This document shows, one piece after another, positions 23,702-34,927 of a DNA stretch of 64,000 nucleotides. A model generated the notes under the pieces. That model did no database searches and was not told where the DNA came from. It saw nothing but the letters and a program-made list of their open reading frames with translations. Numbering within the stretch: the stretch's first letter is position 1; every line of letters starts with the position of its first letter. Source of the stretch: Telopea speciosissima (Eukaryota; Streptophyta; Magnoliopsida; Proteales; Proteaceae); the NCBI RefSeq assembly GCF_018873765.1, contig NC_057924.1:9486001-9550000 (forward strand), read 5' to 3'. The translations under genes and the position numbers were made by a program.

Positions 23702-23739
23702 TCAAGTGATACATACCAGTTTTGTAAGTTATTGATCTT

Positions 23740-23915
23740 AATACTGTGTTGATACCGTATCGATAACATGGTACAAACAAGGGGTAAAATGGTAAAAATT
23801 TCAATTTTAACGATGAATCAAAAGTAAATTTGTTCGATACGATTGATCTTTGCTGATACCAATCTGATATTGTATCGGTTTTAGTGTTGATTGATATAGT
23901 GCACTAAAACCATGA
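23740..23915. mobile_element. Dispersed repeat with GATACCGTATCG motifs (MITE-like)
   Basis: Shares order and sequence (ATACCGTATCGATA; ACAAGGGGTAAAATGGT; GCACTAAAACCATG) with the better defined element at 43094-43329 and with degraded copies near 53550-53660 and 58190-58410. Ends are unclear here. Confidence 0.55.
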
Positions 23916-24142
23916 GTAAGAGACACATGGTAGCAAGAATGATACGTCATTTGACTCATTTGCCATCTGCCTATCATTTTCCCGTTTGTGTTACCCTTCC
24001 AAGCATCATCCACGAAACATGTAAGAAAAGGACGGAACCAATCAGATGCTAGCATGGTTGTTTACATTTGGATCTGATCTTGACCTTATTTATATTAAAA
24101 TAAAAAATAAAAAAAACCTGGTTTTCTACTATGATCCTTGAG

Positions 24143-24149
24143 TATAAAT
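24143..24149 (+). promoter_or_regulatory. TATA box of MYB gene 1
   Basis: TATAAAT lies 84 bp before the ATG. The context (AGTATAAATTT) is conserved at the same place before MYB gene 2 (37123-37129), while much of the surrounding sequence has diverged. Confidence 0.6.
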
Positions 24150-24232
24150 TTGATGAGTAGCTTTGAAGTGATTGAGTTGAGACTTTTAGTACTGGTTTCG
24201 GTGTTCAAAGCGTTTCTTTTCACATTCCAGAA

Positions 24233-25411
24233 ATGGTGAGAACTCCTTGTTGTGAGAAAAGTGGATTAAAGAAAGGGTCATGGACTCCTGAAGAAGATAA
24301 GAAGTTGGTAGCTTACATTACCAGATATGGCCATTGGAACTGGCGAGAGCTTCCCAAGTTCGCCGGTAGGTTAGCTTTTACAGAAAAAAGTTTTTTTATT
24401 TTATTTTTAAAAAGGTCTTCATCTTATGAGCCCGGATGATCTTATTATGAATGTTTTCATCTGGGTTTGTTTCTCACTAATCTCTGAATCCAAATCTTCA
24501 TTTTTTGAGTTTTGAAGTCTTTCATGTTCATATGGATTCCAATCTCTTTGGTTCTCTCGATCTGCAGGTCTATCAAGATGTGGAAAGAGTTGCAGACTTC
24601 GATGGATGAATTACCTGAGGCCAAATATCAAAATAGGGAATTTCAGCAAAGAAGAAGAGGAAATCATCATCAACATGCATCAAACTCTAGGGAATAAGTA
24701 AGTATGAATTAAAGGAATATAACTTTTGTTGAATCATGATTTTATCATTTTATGTTGTTTTTTCTTTTTTTTTCGTGCGCAAGTAATTATAAATTTTTAC
24801 ATCGAACTACTCACATCCGATATGAGATTATTATTTTCGCCTTCTACCTGAAACCCATCAGTTTATTCATATTCCCACTGAAATAGAAATCTTAGAAATT
24901 ATCTTTTGTTTTTAAAAAAAAAAAAACTTGCAGATGGGCATCAATTGCAGCAAAATTACCAGGAAGGACAGACAATGAAATCAAGAACCACTGGCACACC
25001 AACCTCAGAAAACACTTGAAACAGAATCTGAAGTCTTCAGAATCAAAACCAGACACCTTATCTGAAAGAGGTTCTGAATGCAAAGCTGACAGTGAACAAG
25101 AATTAGAGCTCCCCAGTGCTCTATCACTCCAAACTTTGGAAAGCTCATCAACCTTGTCTCCAGTACCATCTTTGAGTGATTTGTCCTTCTCAAGTACTGA
25201 ATATAGTACTGTTTCATCACCAGAAAAATTTGCAGAACTCAATGGAGATTTCTGGACAGAACCATATGTGGCAGGGAATTCTTATATCCAAGAGAATTTT
25301 CAGCAAACTTGGGGTGACCCAGAAATCCAATTCCCTCTTTATCCCTTATTGCTTGAAGATTACTTCTTTACTTACCCATCTTATGAAGACAATTACATGG
25401 AATGGTTCTAG
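24233..25411 (+). CDS. R2R3-MYB transcription factor, gene 1 (3 exons, 246 aa)
   Basis: Exons 24233-24365, 24568-24697 and 24934-25411 (133+130+478 nt) give 246 residues and stop TAG. The 133/130-nt first two exons and intron positions are the classic R2R3-MYB pattern. R2 starts [20 protein letters not shown] and ends [13 protein letters not shown]3 runs from about residue 65 to 115, with [14 protein letters not shown] as the recognition helix. Regularly spaced Trp residues are present, with the usual non-Trp first position in R3. The bHLH-binding signature [DE]Lx2[RK]x3Lx6Lx3R is not seen. The C-terminus is acidic and Ser-rich with an FWTEPY motif, which recalls subgroup 2 (MYB13/14/15-like) factors; this assignment is inference. 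It should be a nuclear DNA-binding regulator. It is a duplicate of the gene at 37244. Confidence 0.9.
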
Positions 25412-26194
25412 TAAAGTATATGAGATATCAAGAACTTCAAGAAGTCAACACAGCTATTTCAAGTATGTATGATTCTGTTAGTCTTTAATTACCATAGAAT
25501 GATGCAGTGAGGGAAAGAGGATTAATTTAAGGGATGTATCTCTTGGTGGATTGTTTAAAATTAGAAAATATGGATTGAAATTTAGAGAAATTGTGTCTGT
25601 TTGATGCCTCAAAGAGTATCTATTAATGATTCAAAAAAGTGATAATTATATTGTACATGTGATTTAGTAGTGTCTTCCTATTAAGAATGAGTATCTATTT
25701 CTAATTAGTTCAAAATGATTTGAAAAAAGACTGTTCTTTGAGCCAAGATTAGCAAAGTCAATTAGTAAAATAAGGGAGAGGTCGACATGCAATGATGCAA
25801 TGCTTCAATATGCAAGTTCCAAGAAAAGGGATTAATTGGAGGGGAAGTAACAGAGGGACAAAATGTCCCAAAGATAAAGAAAGGACAAAAATAGAAGAGA
25901 AATTCCCTTTCCCTTTCCTGGAAAACAATCTAGAAAAGCAAATTGAAAGTCGTTTTTCCAAAGCTTTATATTCCATCTAGCACTGAAAGAATTTCCATTT
26001 TTATCTATGACCTTTGCTAATCTAATAGTCTCCATGAGGGGATGGTCTCACAACCAATTAGGGCATCATACATGGGATGACACACACAGGAAATGGAATT
26101 AAGAAGAGATAGGAAATTGTTATGTGTGTTTTGAATTCTTGTACTCGTTACGAAGATTGGTCCGCTCCGATATTTTTGGTGGTGACCCGAATGA

Positions 26195-26223
26195 GGTTTT
26201 TTTTTTTTTTTTTTTTTTTTTTT
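26195..26223. repeat. Poly(T) tract
   Basis: A run of about 28 T bases, read directly, downstream of MYB gene 1; possibly a retroposon tail or slippage. Confidence 0.85.
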
Positions 26224-26379
26224 GTTTTGAGGTTTGTGATGGTAGTGGAGGGCTTGGGTTGAGTACTCGATTTTTAAGAAAATGAAACAAGTGAGATTTG
26301 AGGATTTTCAAGTTAAGGTTTTCTGGGGATAATTCTTGCTATGCCATTTGGGTGTGTGAATATCATGATTCAACCTGGA

Positions 26380-26765
26380 AGCAACATTTTTAATAATTGA
26401 TTTTTTATTAGAAATATAGCACCAATATTTAATTAAAATAAAACACTAATATTTAATTAAATAAAACACTAATAGTTAATGAAATAAAATCTTATATTTT
26501 ATTAAATAAAAATACCATTTTTAGTTAAACATTATGCTATATTTTTTAAATAAAATACTAATAATCAATTAAATAAAAAACTAATATTTAATATAAAAAA
26601 CTAATAGTTAATTAAAAAAGTAATATTTAATATAAAAACTAATATTTAATATAAAACTAATAATTTATTATAAAAGTAATATTTAATATAAAAAACTAAT
26701 ATGTAAGTAAAAAAAATATATTAATATAAAAAATTAAAATTTAATTAAAAGCTAATATTTTATCA
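26380..26765. repeat. AT-rich degenerate tandem repeat
   Basis: About twenty variants of a unit like ACTAATATTTAATTAAATAAA follow one another, almost free of G and C. Unit length varies from about 15 to 30 bp. It belongs to the extra sequence 26315-27260 present in unit 1 but not in unit 2. Confidence 0.85.
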
Positions 26766-27549
26766 ACTGATAGACTTAGGGTAACCAAACAGTTTTTCAG
26801 ATAGATTCAGGATGAATCCAATTGACAAACTCAGGGTAACCAAACAATTTTCCAAAAGATTCACGTCACATAATCATGATAATCAAATAATTTATTTTCG
26901 AGAATAACGAATCCACAGATGGTAACTTTGTAGATAACCATCCAGAATCAATGCAAGCTCCAACAGATTTACGCAACCAAACACACCTTAAAATTCACTA
27001 GTTCGGCTCCCCCTTGCGTGGACAGGTACTTGGCTGAGAAATGGAAAATCCACCGCACCTGGACTGGCTAACTAGTTTGGCTCCCCCTTGGATTGACTAC
27101 TCTTTAAGCCTTTCGGGTTTGGGCATTAGGGTTCCTCTTAGTGAAGTGAGTCCCTCTCTTCCTCTCCATGGGGCTGTCCTTATGAGAGTATTGGAGCCTC
27201 TCGTTGGATGTGTACGTAAATATATTTTCTTTCTTTTTCTTATAAAGTGATTTATCTATTAAAAAAAAGATTCATTAGTTCGTAAGTTTCAGATTCCTCA
27301 ACACAATAAATTTAGGACTTAGTTTTCCTCCACTCACCGTGAATGAAATGTGAATGGGATTTAATTCACCGCGGGTGTCAGATAGGCGAGAGAGGGCATC
27401 ACGAGTGTAGTTTGGAAAATTAGTACTAAAATCCTATAGGGGATTGTGAATCCTAGGATGATGTGTAAACCGTCCTTTATGGGTGGAAGAAGACTTTGTA
27501 CATAAACTTATTAGATTTACTTTTGCTTTCTTGACAACTTCGGTAATAT
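26766..27549. other. Intergenic spacer, no gene seen
   Basis: Part of the spacer present in unit 1 only, followed at about 27260-27540 by sequence homologous to 42140-42225 in unit 2. A pair of similar segments (AGTTCGGCTCCCCCTTG at 27000 and AGTTTGGCTCCCCCTTG at 27073) suggests a small local duplication. Confidence 0.45.
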
Positions 27550-28500
27550 TTTTTTATGAAAAGTTTTTTTTTTTTATATTTTTGAATAAATAATATATTA
27601 AAGCTAAGGAAAAGAATTCAAACAAGGGAGGAGGGAAAACCATCCGACAAAGACCATCCAAGAAGCTTAGACAATACAATACGAGAAACTACTCAACAAA
27701 ACAAACACACAAATAAATTAAAGAGATAGGAGAAAGGAAGGGAAAGCGACAATGAGGAAAAGGAATGGAAAGTGACAATGAACAATCATGCTAGGGGCCA
27801 AATTGCACTGAGATTTCCCAACAACTAGCAATAAACCCGTTTCTAACACTTTCATGACAAGGAGATAAATTAGTGAGAGCTAATTTGCTTTCTTTTGTCC
27901 ACAATATTACTGTAAATTTATCTTCTTTCTAATATATTTTCGTTTTTTGTCATAAAAAAAAGGGAGATAAATTTGTGAGAGCTTTGAGGGTGGACCTTGG
28001 TGTAATGGTTAGGTTGCTCCATTGTGATCAAGTGGTCATAAGTGCAAGTCTCTGAAAATGACCTCTTTACAAAACGAAGATAAGGTTGTGTACAGTATGA
28101 CCCTCTCCAAACCTCGTTATAGTGGTGGGAGTCTCGTGGACTGGGTATGCCTTTTTTTAAATTAGTGAGAGCTTTCTAATGAGCAATAGCAATAATAGAC
28201 AAAATCTGATGGTAATTCCTAAATCAAGAAGTCCACCATCTCATGTACGCTCCCACCAAATGTGGTAAATCTCTGCACAAAATGCAAGATGACCAATAGT
28301 ATTACATATAGAATTCCCGTCGAAGCAAGATTAAACCCAACCCCATTCATGATCAAAAGACCCAATCAACCTAGGGGCGGACCCATATTTGAAAAGAACA
28401 TCTACCCAAATTTTCCTAGAGAATGGATAAGAAAAGAATAAATGATCAACATCTTCGAAGGCATTCCAATAGAAACAATAATTAGGGATACTATTTCAAC
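27550..28500 (-). mobile_element. L1-type LINE 3' relic split by a SINE
   Basis: Minus-strand text at 28490-28330 (FEDVDHLFFSYPFSRKIW) is the Cys/His region that follows reverse transcriptase in plant L1 LINEs. Further 3' non-coding-like sequence continues to about 27550, where a T-run on the plus strand would be its poly(A) tail. Stops are present. The SINE at 27986-28158 is inserted in it. Confidence 0.65.
27986..28158 (+). mobile_element. tRNA-derived SINE with 17-bp target duplication
   Basis: Begins GAGGGTGGACCTTGGTGTAA, with an A-box-like stretch (TGGTGTAATGGTTAGG) and a weak B-box-like stretch (GTGCAAGTCTC). It continues into a conserved plant SINE 3' part (ACAGTATGACCCTC...GTGGGAGTCTCGTGGACTGG) and ends in Ts. 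Flanking repeats differ at one base: AAATTTGTGAGAGCTTT (27969-27985) and AAATTAGTGAGAGCTTT (28159-28175). Confidence 0.85.
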
Positions 28501-28713
28501 CCAAAAAAAAACAAAGATACTATGAGAGGGTGTTGAGTGATAGCTCTCTAAGAGGTGAAGATATGCCTAGGAATAGATCACCTTGGTCAAGGTGGGGGGC
28601 ATTCTTGACCATAGCAGGGTCTAGGCAAAGGAGGTAGCAGAACCTTCTGCATGAACAGGGGGTCCACTAGGTGGACAAAGTTGTTTGTGGAAAGTTGAAA
28701 CAAATGAAATTAA

Positions 28714-28750
<37 letters not shown>

Positions 28751-28820
28751 AACTCAAAACTGATCACCTAAGTGTTGGTAGCCTTGTCTCCAACGCATTC
28801 AACCATTAAGAATTCTAATC
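28501..28820. other. Intergenic with (TC)n microsatellite, no gene seen
   Basis: Sequence without recognisable coding potential. Contains CCCCCCTC followed by about 13 TC units at 28713-28746. Confidence 0.5.
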
Positions 28821-28953
28821 GGATTTTTATCTCCTCTAGATCTCTGTTCGGTTTAGTTCTTTAGTACCTATAATAAGGGGCATAATGATCACCCTACCCC
28901 TGTTCGAATGAGGCATTGGGAAACTGGACAAGGAATCAGAGGAGATAATTTTC
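28821..28953. mobile_element. Foldback MITE, family A (copy 5, degraded)
   Basis: Left GGATTTTTATCTCCTCTAG and right AGAGGAGATAATTTTCC are inverted partners. The inner motif CATAATGATCACCCTACC matches other family A copies. It is shorter than its relatives, so partly deleted. Confidence 0.6.
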
Positions 28954-29401
28954 CATTTATTTAATATCTAAGATACAAGATTATATGTATAGATTTCGTT
29001 CCCATTATCTCCCTCCTCTTTTTTTGTTTTTCTGGTTTTGGGAACAGCTAAGATTCTGTTCACAACAAAAGGTTGTCTTTAGGGTGGAGTCAGTCCATAT
29101 GTATTATGTAGAGACTTCTGCTCTGCTAAATGATAAATCCAATTAAAGGTTTTTTTTTTTTTTTTAATTTTTTAATGGAAAAATCCAATTAAAGTTGATA
29201 ATGCATATCTGGTGATATTCCTATTTCCAAATATTTGGATCCCACTTTCACCATGTGAATGTTTAAGAGATGACCTGACCTGATGGGACACTTGAGATCC
29301 CAGCTGAGACCCCTTGAGTGGAATTGGAATATATTCAGTAGTTGCTATTCCTCATTTTGATATGGAAATATGGACTGGGAATTGTTTGAAGACTTTTGAC
29401 T

Positions 29402-29431
29402 TCTCTCTCTCTCTCTCTGTCTCTCTCTCTT
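29402..29431. repeat. (TC)n microsatellite
   Basis: About fifteen TC units with one TG interruption, read directly. Confidence 0.9.
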
Positions 29432-30028
29432 CTCCACTGGGAATTAATGAAACCCTAATTTAGATCCACGCACAGGGTTGATCCAATTATTGGTCTTCGT
29501 GTATTTAATTTCCAGGCCAAGTCTTTCTTTCTTTATGGTGGTAGTAGTGTTCTTTTATGTTTTACAGTCTTAAGCTAATTTTTTGTCAAGTCTTTCGTCT
29601 CTTCTCTTTTCTTTTTCTTTCTTTATATTATTAAACGTTCTTACAGTCCTACTCCTAGCTACTTTTTTTTCAAGTCTTTCTTTTCTTTTCTTTTTCTTTC
29701 TTTATATTATTGAACTTTCACACTTGCGTTATGGATAATACAATGATCGATATTGACGATGGAACATGAGGAAGCCGAGTTCCAAAAGATAAAGCAAAAA
29801 AACTAATATTATTTTAAATCAAAATCAGGTGTGAAACACAATTCCATAGTCATCATGTCTTACATATTTTTTATTTAAAAAATTTAACTAAAAACGAAGA
29901 ACTCTTACGTACTTCGTCATGCTGACGATTGACAATGACATAATTATAGAGACGTCATTTTATTTGGCCAAAAGAAAGAAGCTCATATATTATCCCCCAC
30001 CAACAACAACAACCAAAAAAAAAAAAAA

Positions 30029-30059
<31 letters not shown>

Positions 30060-30114
30060 AGAACAAGAAAGAAGCTCATTGGGATTGGATCTTTTCAAAC
30101 CCAAAGAATAATTA

Positions 30115-30318
30115 CGATTTGACTTTTGTCCTGCAGTGGTGGGAGCTGGAGCGTCCAACCCAGCTAAACGACAGCCAAAACAGGGGTTGGGTGGTCATTT
30201 CACAGGTGGGTCCCACCTGGGCCCCACATGTGAAATGCCCACCCCACCCCTTGTTTTTAGGTGGTTTCCATGGGTTGGACGCTCCAGCTCCCGCCACTGC
30301 AGGACAAGAGCCAGATCC
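30115..30318. mobile_element. Foldback MITE with perfect 9-bp target duplication (family B)
   Basis: The arms TTTGTCCTGCAGTGGTGGGA and CCCGCCACTGCAGGACAAGA pair, and the hairpin continues through GCTGGAGCGTCCAACCCA. It is bracketed by GAATAATTA at 30106-30114 and 30319-30327. No coding capacity. Private to unit 1. Confidence 0.88.
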
Positions 30319-30358
30319 GAATAATTAAGGTACAGCTAGAAAACATCTCTGCAACCTT

Positions 30359-30700
30359 AAGAGTGTCAAAACCTAAACCGAACAAATCAAACTTGTCCGA
30401 CCCGATTGAGCCTGATCCAAATCGAACCGAGGCTTTATCGGTTTAAAGGTTAGAGTACCATTAAGTCTCAACTAGGTTCGGGCTAAATCGACGAGTGATG
30501 ATAGGACCGAATTTGAACCGAACCCTAAAAACCCTAAATAATTCCTACCTAGAACCCAAATCAAATTGAAACCGATAACAAAAACCAAACCGGACCCGAA
30601 TCCAAAACGAACTAAAATCGAACTGAAAATTTCTCATTGGTTTGGTTTCGATTTCCCTAAAACTCACACCAAAACCAAAAAAACCGAATCGAACCGCCAT
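30359..30700. mobile_element. Possible hAT-like fragment (AAACCGAACC-rich)
   Basis: Starts TAAGAGTGTCAAAACCTAAA, resembling the hAT-like ends elsewhere in the window, and is rich in CCGAAC/ACCGAAA motifs. The right end was not found, so this is tentative. Confidence 0.35.
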
Positions 30701-31716
30701 AACAAGATCAATTTGTTTGGAGCTTGGGTTCTAACTGAAGCACACTTAGAGAGCATTATTTTCAATTCAAGAAGTGGTATTTGATCACGTGGCAATGTTA
30801 AATATGTGAGTAACATCTAATTAATGACTCATGATACAATTTGAAGTTGTTTACAATGCTAATAGAAATTGAGGCTGAGTCCAAATTGGACCAAATTCTA
30901 CACTTTTTTTTTTTTTATAGGAACCAAATTCTACATTTGGGACTCCTATCATATATGTTGTTGAATTGATGAGGACTGTAAGGCCCATACATGAAAGCCT
31001 GCAGTGCGGCCGTAATTAAATAAAATGCAAACCTCTCAGATTTTGAGTCTCATCAGAATTACAACCAAATCAACTTTTGGAAAATTAATTTTTAGTTTTC
31101 ATTTCTCTTGTTTTATGGGGTTTGCGATGTTAGAGGACCCTACATGATGTAATCACATTGGGTGACCAGCCTCACATATCCAAGGATGTTAATTAGTGAA
31201 GAGATTAATAGATTTTAGGGAAAATTATGTGTACACCTCCGGTACTTTGCCTAATGTAATAAAAAATTTAAAGTTTCAAAAAACACGTACACTTTTTTAT
31301 TTTTTTAAAAAAATACAAAATTAATGTTCCGTTAGGAGGTGACTATTAAGTGATGACATTATCTCTTTTTTTTTTTAATTTGAATGACAAATTTACCCTC
31401 TTAATTCCCAAAACTTTTCTCCATTGATTTCCCCTTTTACCATCATCCCCCTAGCTGGTAGCCCTAACACCTTGACCGAACTCCACCTTCTGCATCACCC
31501 CAGCCCCACTTCCTTTGGAAAGTATCCACAGAGCTTTGGCACAACTAATCTTGAGATCCGATGGTTGGGTGAAGGAATGATGCAGAGAGACTAAGTGACA
31601 CCCAAAAAAAAAAGAAAGAGTTGGGGTTCATAATTTCCACCAATATAACTGGAAAGCGGATGGGAGTAGAGTTTTGCAATCAATGAAAATTTCGCTTTCC
31701 CTGGGCATTTTACCAT

Positions 31717-32150
31717 TGTTCAGTTTTATGAATTTTAAAATTGATGAAACAAATTAAATTTATTGAGATGTTGAGAGTTATAGAAATATAGTCCCATGAC
31801 GCAGACTCACTTCAGCAAGACTACATCTGTAGTTGAATTTGGTTTAGATGTGTGAATACACCAACCACCGAAATTTGATTTCTAAAAATGTGAACGTAAC
31901 CAATCGCTTTTGTTAGTCACTTTCTGTTTTTTGTTTTTTTTGTTTTATGATGAATAACACATTTAGGAGATATTGCTACTTTCTTATTTTGTGGGGACAA
32001 GGAGGACAAATCTCCATCCAAGCTAGCTTTCATATCAAATGCGTACTTGAAAAACATGCATAAAAATGATCCATTTTGATAATGACATAGTGATATGTCA
32101 CTTTTAACTTATTTTTTAAATCTATTTTAATGTAACATTTATCGTAACTA
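31717..32150 (+). repeat. Internal copy of sequence also found just outside the element
   Basis: Starting around TTGATGAAACAAATTAAATT, this segment matches 33262-33800 in the same orientation with modest divergence. The outside copy has about 175 bp extra (33542-33716) between CCAAGCTAGCT and ATCAAATGCGTACT. This could be captured adjacent DNA or a tandem duplication. Confidence 0.8.
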
Positions 32151-32187
32151 TTCAATCATTTCACCTGGAATCAACTCTCTAGTTTCT

Positions 32188-32387
32188 CAATTTGGATCGT
32201 CTACAGCGCAGCTGCCTGTCCTACCTGTGCTACGCAGACACAGTGCCACGTGTAAAGACTGCTTTACCCCTGCCCGAACACCTTGCCCGAGTGGGTGTAA
32301 GGTGGTCTTTATGCGTGGCATCAGTATCTGCAGCAGCAAGACAGCGAGACAGGCAGATGCATAACCGCGCCGTAGACGATCCGATCC
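32188..32387. mobile_element. Foldback MITE nested in the Mutator-like element, 9-bp target duplication
   Basis: The arms CAATTTGGATCGTCTACAGC and GCGCCGTAGACGATCCGATC pair, and the hairpin continues through the GCCTGTC/GACAGGC segments. The flanking 9-mer CTAGTTTCT occurs at 32179-32187 and 32388-32396. Its terminal ATCGTCTAC resembles that of the family A-like copies. Confidence 0.8.
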
Positions 32388-32419
32388 CTAGTTTCTAGTC
32401 TCTACTAAAAACGATAGAT

Positions 32420-32650
32420 ACTGTGAAATTAGAGTCCGCTCATCTTTGCAGTTGCAGTGGGGAAGTCAAGAAAAACTTAACAGAGAATTTCCAAAAACAG
32501 CAGACAAAACATGGATCTATTCAACTCTTAGAAGTCTTCAGCATCGCGGGAAATACAGAGGCGGTAAGAGAACTTATTGAACAACGCCCTACTCTCCTTC
32601 AACTTGGCCTTGGCCATAGCCAAGTCGCAAAGCGCACGGGGAGCTTGTGA
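32420..32650 (+). pseudogene. Ankyrin-like coding fragment inside the Mutator-like element
   Basis: An open stretch contains EVFSIAGNTEAVRELIEQRP, which has the spacing of an ankyrin repeat (x-AAxxGNxEAVRELIE). It is short, lacks other repeats and has no gene context, so it is at best a captured exon fragment. The resemblance could be chance. Confidence 0.35.
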
Positions 32651-33587
32651 TCGACGGATCAAATATATAAGCTCTGAAGGTCATCTAGATCATCAGAGCT
32701 GCATCTTGAGGCGATAACTTCTTCTTCTTTCCCTTGACATCCACCCCAACCCTCTTAGCGAAAGCCTTCCCAGAAGTGGCCGGGGAGGGGGTGATGCAAA
32801 GGGTGGAGTTTGGCCAAGGTGTTGGGGCAACCAGCAAAGGGGCCGGGGTGAATGTGAAAGGGGGTAAATCAAGGGAGAAAGGGTTTGGGAATTAAGAAGG
32901 TAAAATTGTCATTTCAAGTGAAAATAACGATGACAACATCACTTAACAGTCACCTCCTAACGATCGTTAATTTTGTAGTTTTTAAAAAAATAGAGGAGGT
33001 GTACAAATGCGTTTTTTGAAACTTCAGGTTGATTATTACTTAAGGCAAAATACAGGGAGTGTACGCGTAATTTTCCCTAGATTTTATTAGAGTCCATGAA
33101 TGATTCGGCAAGAACAATTTTGATTTTTACAAATAATTCGGTCTAAAAAATCTAAAATCCTTACAAAACATTTTATAAGAGTTTAAGACATGGATAGATT
33201 TTACAGACCCGGAATTTTGAAACATTAATTTATAGTTTTTGAACTAATCGGAGGTCAATATCTTACCATTGTTCAGTCTTAATTGAATTTTTAAATTGAT
33301 GAAACAAATTAAACTTATTGAGATATTGCGAGTTATAAAAGTATAGTCCCATATGATGTAGACTCATTTCAACAAGGCTACATCAGTAGTTGAAATTTGG
33401 TTTCTAAAAATGTGAACATAACCTCTCTTGTTAGTCACTTTCCTATTTTTTTTTGTTTTTTTTGTTTAAAGAGTAGCACATTTAGGAGATATTGTTACTT
33501 TCATATGTTGTGGGGACAAGGGGGTCAAATCTCCATCCAAGCTAGCTGACCTCTAAATGGTATTTCATGCCCACTTTATTTAATGAG

Positions 33588-33850
33588 GTTTTCTTATTGA
33601 CACCTCTTAATGTGCTAAATAATTTGTAACTTTATTTTTTTGAGTGTAGAAAATCTTCACGTTTTGTCCTTTTTTTATGACATTTTTTTCTTCCAATGAG
33701 AGTAATAGTGTCAGATCAAATGCGTACTCGAAAAATATGCATAACAATGACATAGTGATATGTCATTTTTAACTTATTTTTTAAAACCCTTTAATACATG
33801 TCTTAAAAACCTTTTTAGAATAAGGTAAGAGACAATTAAAAGGGGGTGTC
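33588..33850. mobile_element. MITE-like repeat related to 7087-7190
   Basis: TTTTCTTATTGACACCTCTTAA and the following sequence match the reverse complement of 7087-7190 in the UBP14 intron (GTGTCAATAAGAAAATCCC). An inverted partner AAAAGGGGGTGTCAGG lies near 33838. The family is dispersed; no target duplication was read. Confidence 0.5.
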
Positions 33851-34217
33851 AGGTTCTAAATAGACCTATAGAGATATTAATCACACTCGCTTATTTAATA
33901 AAACCCAAGTTAATTAATGTTAATTGCTCACGCTAGCTCTCAATGCATGTACACATATAAGAAAATAACACAGAAATTACAAGTGGGGTTGGGAGGTCAG
34001 TCATATTACCCTTTTAAGGCCATGATAGAGTGACAGTGGAGAGGTGGGGATGTGTGAATCCAGAGTTAGAAATCTCGTAATGGTGGTTAATTAATAGCCA
34101 TGACTGTGCAATGAAATGTGATCGATCTGGGGACTAGGGAGGGGCTATGCATGCATGGGAGGAAGGAGAGGTTTATTATGTATCACAAATAATAAACTTC
34201 TAAAGGTGTGATTATAT

Positions 34218-34388
34218 GGCACCACGCCTGGTGAGTGGGGAATCTTCACGTACATGAGTATACGTGAACGACTCACAATCGTTCAGATGGAATCTAATAT
34301 GTGAGAATATTCCATTTGAACGATTCTGAGTCGTTCACATACGCTCACGTACGTGAAGAGTCACCGGACTCCCACTCCTGTGGCCGCC
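34218..34388. mobile_element. Foldback MITE (family C)
   Basis: The left arm AATCTTCACGTACATGAGTA pairs with the right arm around CGCTCACGTACGTGAAGAGT; the outer pair is GGCACCACGC/GTGGCCGCC. The centre TGGAATCTAATATGTGAGAATATTCCA closes the hairpin. In unit 3 the equivalent point carries a different MITE (51111-51266). Confidence 0.75.
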
Positions 34389-34710
34389 AAAGTGTTCACT
34401 TTTGGGTATGAGTGTTGGTTTTTTTATTTATTTGTTTTTGGTCTACCCTACTCAAGGGCCCACAGGCCAACTACAAGCTAAGGGGGAAGGCTAAAACAAG
34501 CCCGGTCATAATCTACAACTAAGTGGGGGGGGGGGGGAAAGAGGGGAGAGAGGGGTGCCTTTTTGGCACAATTTGCAATCCAGGAGAGTCGATCCCTTGA
34601 CCTCCTGGGGGGCATGCACTCAACTAACAATGCCTCCAATCAGCCGAGCTAGCGGCTGTTTGTGTGTGAGTGTTGGTTGGTATTCCCTAATTTGTTATAT
34701 CAAACAAAGG

Positions 34711-34926
34711 TTGCTGATCCAGGGTTTGCCCTGGTGGTTCACAACTCCCTTGAGAGAACAACGTCAGGGAATTTGATTGGTGGTTCGAGTCTCCTTAGTG
34801 GCACCTAGTCCAAGAAGTGGAGCCCTGTGGGTATCATATTTGATCCCTTGTGGGTCCTCTCCTTGCCTCCTTGTGGGGCCCCGATGGTCAATCGGCCCAG
34901 TCAAAAAAAAAAAAAAAAAAAAAAAA
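34711..34926 (+). mobile_element. tRNA-derived SINE with poly(A) tail
   Basis: A GGTTCGAGTCTCC box (about 34782) matches the RNA polymerase III B box, with a weaker A-box-like stretch (CCTGGTGGTTCACAA) about 50 bp upstream. The element ends in a run of about 24 A bases at 34903-34926. It is different from the SINE at 27986. The 5' boundary is estimated. Confidence 0.65.
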
Positions 34927-34927
34927 G

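Larger units (their letters stand above)
31218..33077. mobile_element. Mutator-like element with 9-bp target duplication, possible Pack-MULE
   Basis: The terminal inverted repeats are about 170-180 bp (left GGGAAAATTATGTGTACACC, right GTGTACGCGTAATTTTCCC). They include matching inner blocks around TTAGGAGGTGACT and its complement AGTCACCTCCTAA. A perfect 9-bp duplication TAGATTTTA flanks it (31209-31217 and 33078-33086). No transposase is visible. The interior holds a copy of the DNA found just outside the right end (31717-32150 against 33262-33800), a nested foldback element, and a short ankyrin-like coding fragment. Private to unit 1. Confidence 0.85.

Noticed and set aside
32420-32650. Functional ankyrin-repeat gene
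   Set aside because: Only one weak repeat-like stretch, enclosed in a transposon, with no start context or further repeats. Kept only as a low-confidence captured fragment.
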